Assembly: GCF_000429445.1 (NCBI RefSeq)
Contig: NZ_AUBW01000005.1
Coordinates: 248,001 to 312,000, forward strand
DNA length: 64,000 nt
Origin: Algoriphagus terrigena DSM 22685
GTDB lineage: Bacteria; Bacteroidota; Bacteroidia; Cytophagales; Cyclobacteriaceae
Direction: 5' to 3'
Position 1 is the stretch's first letter; each line of letters begins with the position of its first letter. This document shows, one piece after another, positions 11,701-18,328 of the stretch. Position numbers and translations under genes: made by a program. The notes under the pieces were generated by a model. It had not been told where the DNA came from and made no database searches. It worked only from the letters and a program-made list of their open reading frames with translations.

Positions 11701-11733
11701 TTTGCCCAAAAAACCCTAAAACCCTTAGCTTTG
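11701..11733 (+). promoter_or_regulatory. pheS promoter
   Basis: TTTG at 11701-11704, a 21-nt spacer and TAGCTTTG at 11726-11733 fit the Bacteroidetes consensus, 21 nt before the pheS ATG at 11755. Confidence 0.65.
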
Positions 11734-11754
11734 CAGCTTGATAAAATTCAAGTC

Positions 11755-12783
11755 ATGAGTCAGGAAAGAATCGAGGCGATCAAAGCCGCCATTGCTGCCG
11801 CAGATGCAAGTACCCCGGATGAACTGGAAGCCTACCGCATGGAGTACATCTCCAAGAAGAGTGTGGTCGGCGAACTGTTTGCCGCGATGGGCAAGATCCC
11901 GAATGAGGAGAAAAAAGCCTATGGACTGGTCGTCAACAGCGTCAAGCAGCTGGCTGAGGAAAAATTCCAAACCCTGATCGAAAAGGTAAATTCGGCTAAC
12001 AAAAAGTCGAAGACTGCTGACATCGACCTGACTTTGCCGCCTTCTAATTATTCGCTGGGAGGTATTCATCCGTTGACCGCCACGCGTCAGCGCATCATCG
12101 AGATCTTTGAGCGCATCGGCTTCAACCTGTCCGAAGGACCGGAAATCGAAGACGACTGGCATAACTTCACCGCGCTAAACTTCCCTGAAAATCATCCTGC
12201 GCGTGAGATGCAGGACACTTTTTTCATTGAGAAAAATCCGGATATCGCACTCCGCACCCATACCTCATCGGTGCAGGTACGGGTGATGGAAAACCAAAAA
12301 CCTCCGATCCGTACGCTATCTCCAGGACGGGTTTATCGAAACGAAGCAATCTCCGCCCGGGCGCATTGCATCTTTCATCAGGTCGAAGGCTTGTATGTGG
12401 ACGAAAACGTGGGTTTTGCGGACCTGAAAAATACGCTTTATCATTTCGCCAAGGAGATGTTCGGTAAGGAGACCAAGGTGCGGTTTCGCCCTTCCTTCTT
12501 CCCCTTTACCGAGCCGAGTGCGGAGATCGACATCTCCTGTCTGATTTGCGGCGGCAAAGGCTGCAACGTCTGCAAAGGCAGCGGCTGGGTAGAGATCGGC
12601 GGCTCCGGCATGGTCGATCCGAATGTGCTGGAAAACTGCGGGATTGATTCCAAAAAATACACTGGCTTCGCCTTCGGAATGGGTATCGAGCGCATCGCCA
12701 TGCTGAAATATCAAATCAAAGACTTACGCTTATTTACCGAAAATGACGTGAGGTTCCTCCGGCAGTTTAGGCCGATGTTGTAG
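11755..12783 (+). CDS. pheS: Phenylalanine--tRNA ligase alpha subunit
   Basis: 342-residue catalytic subunit of the (alpha-beta)2 phenylalanyl-tRNA synthetase. An N-terminal helical tRNA-binding region (1-90) is followed by the class II core. Motif 2 lies around RTLSPGRVYRNEAISARAH, and motif 3 is GFAFGMGIERIAMLKY. FRPSFFPFTEPSAEID and a CxxC-rich stretch (CLICGGKGCNVCKGSGW) lie between them. I chose ATG 11755; the open frame upstream to a TTG at 11689 runs through the promoter. pheT is not next to it, which is usual in this phylum. Confidence 0.97.
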   Translation: MSQERIEAIKAAIAAADASTPDELEAYRMEYISKKSVVGELFAAMGKIPNEEKKAYGLVVNSVKQLAEEKFQTLIEKVNSANKKSKTADIDLTLPPSNYSLGGIHPLTATRQRIIEIFERIGFNLSEGPEIEDDWHNFTALNFPENHPAREMQDTFFIEKNPDIALRTHTSSVQVRVMENQKPPIRTLSPGRVYRNEAISARAHCIFHQVEGLYVDENVGFADLKNTLYHFAKEMFGKETKVRFRPSFFPFTEPSAEIDISCLICGGKGCNVCKGSGWVEIGGSGMVDPNVLENCGIDSKKYTGFAFGMGIERIAMLKYQIKDLRLFTENDVRFLRQFRPML

Positions 12784-12788
12784 CATTG

Positions 12789-12815
12789 AGGCTGGCTTTA
12801 GAGTCAGCCTTTTTA
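12789..12815 (+). terminator. Terminator after pheS
   Basis: AGGCTG / CAGCCT stem, extendable by CT/AG, followed by TTTTTATTT, six nt after the pheS stop. Confidence 0.75.
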
Positions 12816-12956
12816 TTTGCAAGAAACTTTGGACTCATCCTAGATTATGTCAGCCAAAGAAGTTCAATATCATGTGTGTTTTCGAAAGAAAGAATAGCGG
12901 ATTTTGAACCACGAGCGCCATTCTTCCCGTTAGGAAAAATATTATAACTTACCTGT

Positions 12957-13175
12957 ATGAAAATCACATTGGAAATAAAGGACACCAAAGCATCTGCTTT
13001 CTTGAATTTTATCAAAAGTCTGGATTTCATTCAAATCAAGACGCAAGAGGAATTGGATGAACCAACAAAAGAAGAGATCCTCGAAAATATTGCTGCTGGC
13101 CTTCATGAAGTCAAAGAACATGAAGCTGGAAATCTGAAGCTGAAAAGTGCCAGAGAGTTTTTGGATGAGCTATAA
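12957..13175 (+). CDS. Probable antitoxin of a RelE-type module
   Basis: 72-residue acidic, mostly helical protein. An N-terminal strand (MKITLEIKD) and short helix (ASAFLNFIKSL) are followed by a charged helix (EEILENIAAGLHEVKEHEAG) and a tail ending SAREFLDEL, where a toxin-binding segment would be expected. Small size, charge and an 11-nt overlap with the downstream RelE-like gene fit a type II antitoxin. I do not recognise a DNA-binding fold; it resembles short antitoxins that sit in front of RelE/ParE toxins in Bacteroidota. Confidence 0.7.
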   Translation: MKITLEIKDTKASAFLNFIKSLDFIQIKTQEELDEPTKEEILENIAAGLHEVKEHEAGNLKLKSAREFLDEL

Positions 13176-13491
13176 AGTCCTCTCTACCGCTACTTTTCAA
13201 AAGGATACAAAGCGGCTTCTAAAAAAGTATCCTTCCCTCAAATCCGATCTCCTGCTTCTTGTCCAATCGTTGGAAACTCAACCCATACAGGGGATCCCAC
13301 TCGGAAATAATCTATACAAAATCCGCCTTTCGATCTCCTCCACGGGAAAGGGCAAATCTGGAGGAGCAAGGGTAATCTCCCTCGTAAAAGTGATTCGAGA
13401 GGAAGTTTTTTTGGTTACGATTTATACCAAGTCAGAAAGAAGTTCTATTTCAAAGGACGATCTCGAGCGGATGCTTTCAGATCTCCCTTGA
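13165..13491 (+). CDS. RelE/ParE-type toxin
   Basis: 108-residue protein of the RelE/ParE fold (TATFQKDTKRLLKKYPSLKS, then NNLYKIRLSISSTGKGKSGG, ARVISLVKVIREEVFLVTIY). Family members cut mRNA at the ribosome or inhibit gyrase. I chose ATG 13165 (MSYKVLSTATF) because the family normally starts just before this first strand; it overlaps the antitoxin by 11 nt. The basic residues in the first helix and the GGARV strand are the expected active-site side. It shares the antitoxin's transcript. Confidence 0.8.
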   Translation: MSYKVLSTATFQKDTKRLLKKYPSLKSDLLLLVQSLETQPIQGIPLGNNLYKIRLSISSTGKGKSGGARVISLVKVIREEVFLVTIYTKSERSSISKDDLERMLSDLP

Positions 13492-13506
13492 TTTTTGAAG
13501 TTCTGG

Positions 13507-14385
13507 TTACACTCCCGCCACATTACTCCGGCACCCCGGCACATTCACTTTCACCAAAAACACGTCACCGCTTTGCGGATATTGCTTCAACTGTTCAGGA
13601 GAAAGATTTTCCTGCGCGGTGGTGATCAGCAAGTAGTCCAGGTTTTCTCCCCCAAAGCAACAGGAAGTGACATGAGGCACGGGAAGGATAATCCTATCGA
13701 GAAGCTCGCCAGTCTGTGGATTCCAGCTAAAAACCCCGGATCCTCCGTAATGTCCCACCCAAAGCATCCCTTCCTGATCAATGCACATTCCGTCGGGAGA
13801 GCCGAGTTTCTCAGGTACCTCCGCGGCAACTCTCCGATAGCGGATCTCTCCCGAGTCCAAGTCAAAATCAAACTCCCGGATCTGCCGCGTGGGCGTATCG
13901 ATAAAGTAAAACGTCTTTTGGTCTTCCGTCCAGGCCATGCCGTTGGAGATGGTCAAGTCGGCAAGCATTTTTGCCGGGACTAAATCCGGTCCAATTCTAT
14001 ACAACGAACCGGCTCCTTCGGTAAAAAGTGTACTCAGCGTTCCAATCCAGATCCTTCCTTTTGCATCGACTTTTCCATCGTTGAAGCGATGCAGCGGCAA
14101 ATTCTCCTCCACTTCGCAGAGCCATTCCAGTTCGCCCGTATCCAGATCAAATCGCGCTAGCTTCCGGTCCAAACCGAGAATCAACTTCCTCTCTTGCCCT
14201 TCCAACACCACGGCCAATCGGTGTGGAAAATGCCGGGTCCGGGTCACATTCGTAGCAAGATGGTGTTCAAAAAGATTTCCCTTTTCGATGTCTACCCAAA
14301 AGAAACTTCCCCGCTCGGCATGCCAAAGCGGCCCTTCTCCGAGGAAGCATTGGGAGGGGATAGTTGTAAAGTCAGTAGATAGCAA
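13507..14385 (-). CDS. SMP-30/gluconolactonase family lactonase
   Basis: 292-residue six-bladed beta-propeller of the SMP-30/LRE family, whose members hydrolyse sugar lactones with one divalent metal. Visible signatures are GEGPLWHAERGSFFWVDIE at the N-terminus (Glu metal ligand), HRFNDGKVDAKGRIWIGT (Asn ligand), ISNGMAW (Asn) and LGSPDGMCID (Asp). No signal peptide. It is the last gene of the minus-strand carbohydrate operon, separated from the isomerase gene by an inverted-repeat pair. With the two dehydrogenases upstream, it could open a lactone made by oxidation of an aldose. Substrate unknown. Confidence 0.9.
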   Translation of the reverse strand: MLSTDFTTIPSQCFLGEGPLWHAERGSFFWVDIEKGNLFEHHLATNVTRTRHFPHRLAVVLEGQERKLILGLDRKLARFDLDTGELEWLCEVEENLPLHRFNDGKVDAKGRIWIGTLSTLFTEGAGSLYRIGPDLVPAKMLADLTISNGMAWTEDQKTFYFIDTPTRQIREFDFDLDSGEIRYRRVAAEVPEKLGSPDGMCIDQEGMLWVGHYGGSGVFSWNPQTGELLDRIILPVPHVTSCCFGGENLDYLLITTAQENLSPEQLKQYPQSGDVFLVKVNVPGCRSNVAGV

Positions 14386-14402
14386 GGCGGTAAAGTTTTT
14401 CT

Positions 14403-14511
14403 GTCAACGGTCCACAGTCCATGGACCACAGCTGTTTGGTTTATAAATTCATGAGTACAAATCTCACCGATTTCTCTCTTTGCGGTCGACTGTCGACAGT
14501 GGACTGTTGAC
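14403..14511. repeat. Inverted-repeat pair A (GTCAACGGTCCA family)
   Basis: Left arm 14403-14434 begins GTCAACGGTCCACAGTCC; right arm 14485-14511 is the reverse of GTCAACAGTCCACTGTC. The outer 13 nt pair fully, allowing G-T, and the rest partly, so the transcript can form a long hairpin between the isomerase and lactonase genes. The same family occurs at 23854-24342 and 47524-47648. Confidence 0.7.
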
Positions 14512-14513
14512 GA

Positions 14514-15401
14514 TTAGTCCTGCCAATACTGCGCGATCTTTTTCTTGAGAAAAGCCACACTTCTCGCCAGCTGATCCATACCGTCCACGCCGTCTTCAAT
14601 GCTGATCCAGTTGTCAAAACCGACTCTTTTCAGCTCCGTAAAGATGGCATCGTAGTCGTTCATTCCTTTGCCGATTTCCCCATGGGCCAGGCGCTTGGCA
14701 TAGCCGACAGCTCCGCCTTCTTCCTTTCGCAGATCCTCGATCGTACCAGACTTCAGGTAACGGTCGCTGGCGTGCATGGTCACGACGCGCTCAGAGACAT
14801 CATACAACAAATCCAATGGATCTTCGCCTGCCAAGAAGGTATTGCTCGGATCATAGTTCACTCCGAAGTTAGGGTGGTGAATACTGCCTACCAATTTGGT
14901 GAAGATGGCCCGCTTCTGAGCGAACTCGGGATATTCCCAGAAGTCGTCCTTATAATGGTTTTCGATGATCAGGGTAATTCCCAACGACTGGGCATAAGGC
15001 AGACATTCCTCGATGCAGTCCTTTGCCAACTTGATTCCTTCGTCAATGGCGAGCTCGGGACGATACTGACCTGAGAGCACACGGCAGTATTTTCCACCCA
15101 ACACGTCGGTCATCTCGATCCAGCGTTTTTGCTTCTGGATCTCTTTTTCACGGAAAGCCTTGTCCCGATGGGTAAAGTCCGGCGAGCAGCACATCATCGG
15201 AATGACCATTCCTTCGTCCGCTACCATCCTCCGGAACCCCGGCCAGTTTTTCTCGTTTTCCATCTCCAAAAATCCGGCGTACCATTCCAGTCCGTCGATC
15301 TGCAGAGGAGCTGCCAGCTTCACCCATTCGGCGATTTTCATGGTTCCATCCTTGCAAAGTGCCTGCATAAAGGCCTTGGGAAATGCTGCTAATTTTGGCA
15401 T
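14514..15401 (-). CDS. TIM-barrel sugar isomerase/epimerase (hydroxypyruvate isomerase-like)
   Basis: 295-residue xylose-isomerase-like TIM-barrel protein (AP endonuclease 2 superfamily). Metal or substrate residues are visible in LIIENHYKDDFWE (Glu), GVNYDPSNTFLAGED (Asp), VTMHASD (His) and WISIEDGVDGMDQL (Glu near the C-terminus). Members isomerise or epimerise keto sugars or hydroxypyruvate. I chose ATG 15401 (MPKLAAFPKAFMQALCKDG); the longer frame from a TTG at 15530 would run into the SDR gene. It is cytoplasmic, fourth in the operon, 23 nt after the SDR gene. Confidence 0.88.
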   Translation of the reverse strand: MPKLAAFPKAFMQALCKDGTMKIAEWVKLAAPLQIDGLEWYAGFLEMENEKNWPGFRRMVADEGMVIPMMCCSPDFTHRDKAFREKEIQKQKRWIEMTDVLGGKYCRVLSGQYRPELAIDEGIKLAKDCIEECLPYAQSLGITLIIENHYKDDFWEYPEFAQKRAIFTKLVGSIHHPNFGVNYDPSNTFLAGEDPLDLLYDVSERVVTMHASDRYLKSGTIEDLRKEEGGAVGYAKRLAHGEIGKGMNDYDAIFTELKRVGFDNWISIEDGVDGMDQLARSVAFLKKKIAQYWQD

Positions 15402-15424
15402 TTGAATCTCTGATTTAGGTTGGA

Positions 15425-16216
15425 TTAGTTGATTGTACTGCTGTCCTTGGGGAGGTTTCTTCCGATCATCGGATGCTGCTCCAGCGTGACGACTTGACCC
15501 GAGACAGGCCCGCATTCGTCTGAAAGCCAATAAATGGCGGCGGCAGCGATCTCTTCAGGTTTTAGGATTCTTCCCGAAGGAGCAAAAATCGCCGGCAAAC
15601 CCTCGTACCAAGTGTCTGACAATCCGTGAAGTTTCTTGCGCTCGGTCTCCCGCTCGGTCAGCACCCAACCCGGATTGATCTGATTCACCCGCACACCATA
15701 CTCCCGCATCAGCGAGTCGCCCAGATTGCTGGTTAGGGTCATGATTGCGCCCTTGGAAACAGAGTAGGCGAGCAGGTTGGGCTCTCCGCTCCAAGCGTTG
15801 ACCGATCCGATATTGAGGACATTCCCCCGGTTTCTTGTCAATTCCGGCAGTGCCTTTTGGATCAGGAGAAAAGGAGAAACCGTATTGATGTCGAGCACTT
15901 TTTGGAAGAAGTCCCGGTCGGTGTTGTGGATGTCAGAAGCGATCACCAAGGCAGCATTGTTCACCACTGCATCCAGCTTGCCGAAAGACTTGACCGCAAG
16001 GTTTACTAAGTTTTCAGGACAGGATGCCGAGGTGATATCTTCACAAAGAAAGACTGCATTTTCCTTTCCTATTTCTTCCAAAACTTCGAGACCCAAGTCT
16101 TCCTCCAGGCCGTGGAGGACTACTTTGGCTCCTTCTTCCACGCATCGTTTCGCGATCGCTTTGCCGATACCAGTGGTACTGCCGGTGACGATGATGACTT
16201 TGTCTTTCAGCCTCAT
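15425..16216 (-). CDS. SDR-family oxidoreductase
   Basis: 263-residue short-chain dehydrogenase/reductase. The Rossmann motif is VTGSTTGIGKAIA (11-23), NNAAL is the NNAG equivalent, and the catalytic residues lie in IGSVNAWSG (Ser) and YSVSKGA (Tyr-x3-Lys). The C-terminal segment LSDECGPVSGQVVTLEQHP is a typical dimer region with a slightly unusual VTLEQ in place of V-DGG. NAD(P)-linked oxidation of a sugar or polyol is likely. It follows the zinc dehydrogenase gene by one nucleotide. Substrate not predictable. Confidence 0.92.
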   Translation of the reverse strand: MRLKDKVIIVTGSTTGIGKAIAKRCVEEGAKVVLHGLEEDLGLEVLEEIGKENAVFLCEDITSASCPENLVNLAVKSFGKLDAVVNNAALVIASDIHNTDRDFFQKVLDINTVSPFLLIQKALPELTRNRGNVLNIGSVNAWSGEPNLLAYSVSKGAIMTLTSNLGDSLMREYGVRVNQINPGWVLTERETERKKLHGLSDTWYEGLPAIFAPSGRILKPEEIAAAAIYWLSDECGPVSGQVVTLEQHPMIGRNLPKDSSTIN

Positions 16217-16217
16217 A

Positions 16218-17261
16218 TCAGACGGGTTTCAATACAGATTTCACCACTTGGCCAGAGTGCATCTTTTCAAAGGCTTCTTTCCACTCGGTAATCGGCCATA
16301 CGCCGCCGATGATCGGTTTTACGTTCAAAGCACCACTTGCAAGCAGGGCGATCACGCGCTCCCAGATCGGCCAGTTGTGGCTGAAGCTGCCTTGGAGACG
16401 GATATTTTTCTGCACGATTGGATCGATAGAGAAATTAAGTGGCTGCGGTCCCCAACCCACCTTGGTAATCTGACCATTTGGACGGACGATCTTCATGGCG
16501 ATCTTTAGCGTGATACTATGACCGGCTGCATCGATGATCAGGTCTGCGCCCAAGCCGTCACGCTTTTTTGCCCAAGCTTCTGCCGCATCTTCTCCGATCA
16601 GTGGCTCACAACCGTAAGCCTGACGGGCAATCTCCAATCTAGCGCGGTCGCCTTCCAATCCAAGAAGTCCGACTTCCGCCCCGCAGAGTCTTGCCATGGC
16701 TGCGCAAAGGATGCCAATCGTTCCCGGTCCGATCACGATTACGCGATCACCGGGCTTGATGCTGGAGTTTCCCACGACAGAATTGTACGCCACGCAGCAG
16801 GGCTCCGTGAGGCAGGCTTCTTCGAAAGAAAGGTTTGCAGGCACGTTGTGCAGGCAGCGCGCAGGAACTCTGACGAATCTGGTCATGGCACCATTTACGC
16901 CATAGCCAAAGCCTTTGCGGGTTGGATCGAGGTTGTAAAGTCCCACCTTACTCATCGGATTCTGGGTGCTGATCACCGCAGCGGTCTCAGATACCACTCG
17001 GTCTCCGACATTCCAACCGGCAACTCTGGAGCCCAAAGCAGCGATTTTCCCACCGAACTCATGACCCAAGACAACCGGATAATTCACCGGCCAGCTATGG
17101 TCAGAGGTCCACTGATGCAGGTCACTTCCGCAAACTCCTACGTTTTCTACCTCAAGGAGAATATCCTCCTCTCCGATCTCTGGAAGGGGAATCTCTCTGA
17201 TTTCAACAGAATATTTTTGCTCGGAGTAGTTGACTACTGCCGCGTTTTTTGTGCTTGACAT
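16218..17261 (-). CDS. Zinc-dependent medium-chain dehydrogenase
   Basis: 347-residue MDR-family alcohol/polyol dehydrogenase. Catalytic zinc ligands are in GVCGSDLHQW (Cys) and LGHEFGGKIAALG (His, Glu). The nucleotide-binding motif GPGTIGILCAAMA is near residue 180. The structural-zinc lobe with four cysteines is missing, as in sorbitol-dehydrogenase-like enzymes. It probably oxidises a sugar or polyol with NAD(P). It is second in the operon, 3 nt after the HUMPS gene and 1 nt before the SDR gene, so the three are co-translated. Threonine-3-dehydrogenase-like annotation is possible but not supported by context. Confidence 0.92.
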   Translation of the reverse strand: MSSTKNAAVVNYSEQKYSVEIREIPLPEIGEEDILLEVENVGVCGSDLHQWTSDHSWPVNYPVVLGHEFGGKIAALGSRVAGWNVGDRVVSETAAVISTQNPMSKVGLYNLDPTRKGFGYGVNGAMTRFVRVPARCLHNVPANLSFEEACLTEPCCVAYNSVVGNSSIKPGDRVIVIGPGTIGILCAAMARLCGAEVGLLGLEGDRARLEIARQAYGCEPLIGEDAAEAWAKKRDGLGADLIIDAAGHSITLKIAMKIVRPNGQITKVGWGPQPLNFSIDPIVQKNIRLQGSFSHNWPIWERVIALLASGALNVKPIIGGVWPITEWKEAFEKMHSGQVVKSVLKPV

Positions 17262-17264
17262 GGC

Positions 17265-17972
17265 TTAGGCTCTAATGGGTAAAACAGTTTGTTGCGCGTG
17301 GATAGCCTCGCAGATCATGCGAAGTGAGGCTTCTAGATTTCCGTCTGCGGTCTTAAAGGAGTCAGCGTCAATGGTCAATGGTGCGCCGAGGACAACCAGC
17401 GGAGCACCGTATTGAGGGCACTTGATAGCCTGCTCCAATGAAAGTCCACCGACAGCCTGCACCGGAATGTTAACTGCGGCAACTACTTCACGAAGTTGGT
17501 CCAATGGACTTGGCATACGAAGTCCTGCAGCGGCTATTCCTCTTCGTTCGTCGTATCCTATGTGGTGGATCACGTAATCGCAGCCAAGGTCTTCCAAAAA
17601 TTTGGCTCCCTCGATCATATCAGGGCAAATCATATTGTCACCCATCACTTTGACTCCGAAATCCTTGCCGGCTTTGACCACACATTTGATAGTTTCGGCA
17701 TGGGCGCGAGCCATCACGACGACGTGGGTCGCACCGGCTTTTGCCATCATCTCTGCTTCGAGATAGCCGCCATCCATGGTCTTGAGATCTGCTACGATTG
17801 GCACTCCGGGGAAAGCTTCTCTGAGCTTTCTGACTCCGTGGAGGCCTTCTGCCAAAATTAATGGAGTACCGGCCTCAAGCCAGTCTACTCCGGCTCTCAT
17901 GGCCAAAGCGGCGGTTTCCAGCGCCTCATCGATATTCGTCAGATCCAGGGAAATCTGTACAATAGGTTTCAT
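17265..17972 (-). CDS. HUMPS/OMPDC-family decarboxylase or aldolase
   Basis: 235-residue (beta/alpha)8 protein of the orotidine-monophosphate-decarboxylase suprafamily, which includes 3-hexulose-6-phosphate synthase and 3-keto-L-gulonate-6-phosphate decarboxylase. Signatures are QISLDLTNIDEALE (Asp at the first strand), EAGTPLI (Glu), VADLKTMDGGYLE (the D-x-K-x-x-D catalytic set) and HHIGYDERRG. The phosphate-site loop AVGGLSLEQA is present. It is first in the five-gene operon, directly behind a shared leader whose uORF stop overlaps this start codon. No kinase is encoded nearby, so the source of a phosphorylated substrate is unclear. Confidence 0.87.
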   Translation of the reverse strand: MKPIVQISLDLTNIDEALETAALAMRAGVDWLEAGTPLILAEGLHGVRKLREAFPGVPIVADLKTMDGGYLEAEMMAKAGATHVVVMARAHAETIKCVVKAGKDFGVKVMGDNMICPDMIEGAKFLEDLGCDYVIHHIGYDERRGIAAAGLRMPSPLDQLREVVAAVNIPVQAVGGLSLEQAIKCPQYGAPLVVLGAPLTIDADSFKTADGNLEASLRMICEAIHAQQTVLPIRA

Positions 17973-18064
17973 ATGATTACAATTTGATTTTTAAAGGATA
18001 TATGGAATCTCACGAGGCTTATCATCACCCTAGCGTGTGTCGTCCGCTTCATGTTCGATTTCAT
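17973..18064 (-). promoter_or_regulatory. Shared leader element, copy 2 (upstream of the HUMPS operon)
   Basis: On the minus strand the block ATGAAATCGAACA (18052-18064) is followed by GATTCCAT (GATTC at 18005-18009) and CCTTTAAAAA, then the operon ATG at 17972. The block starts a 31-residue uORF (17969-18064; MKSNMKRTTHARVM...) whose TGA overlaps the operon start as ATGA, an arrangement that allows translational coupling. There is no GC-rich insertion here, as in the copy at 59672-59756. Confidence 0.65.
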
Positions 18065-18271
18065 GTTTTTTATGGGTTTGAATTACTTAGCCGATGCTTA
18101 ATTTATGGATTATTCTATCAGATAGTACCCTGATCTGACATGAATGGACTATCCGAAAAGCTTTCGGCGGCACCTAAATTTTCATGATTTTCATTCAGTC
18201 TGAAAAGTTCTGAAAAAGTGCGGGCTAATGTTGAAAAATTCGGAAGGCTTTCAATTGTTGGTCTGAGCCCT
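18065..18271. other. Non-coding region upstream of the HUMPS operon
   Basis: No credible ORF. It holds the palindrome CTATCAGATAG followed by a related CCTGATCTGA (about 18115-18140), a candidate operator for a sugar-responsive regulator. No TAnnTTTG box was found on the minus strand. Confidence 0.3.
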
Positions 18272-18305
18272 AAATAAAAAAACCCGGAAGCTAGGCTTCC
18301 GGGTT
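18272..18305 (-). terminator. Terminator of the PEGA-like gene
   Basis: An 11-bp perfect stem (AACCCGGAAGC / GCTTCCGGGTT) with a 3-nt loop. On the minus strand it is followed by a run of T residues. Confidence 0.9.
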
Positions 18306-18328
18306 TCGTAGTTGCATTGATTGGAATC

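Noticed and set aside
15402-15530. 43-residue N-terminal extension of the TIM-barrel isomerase
   Set aside because: It starts at TTG inside the SDR gene and is Arg/Gln-rich, unlike the family; ATG 15401 fits.
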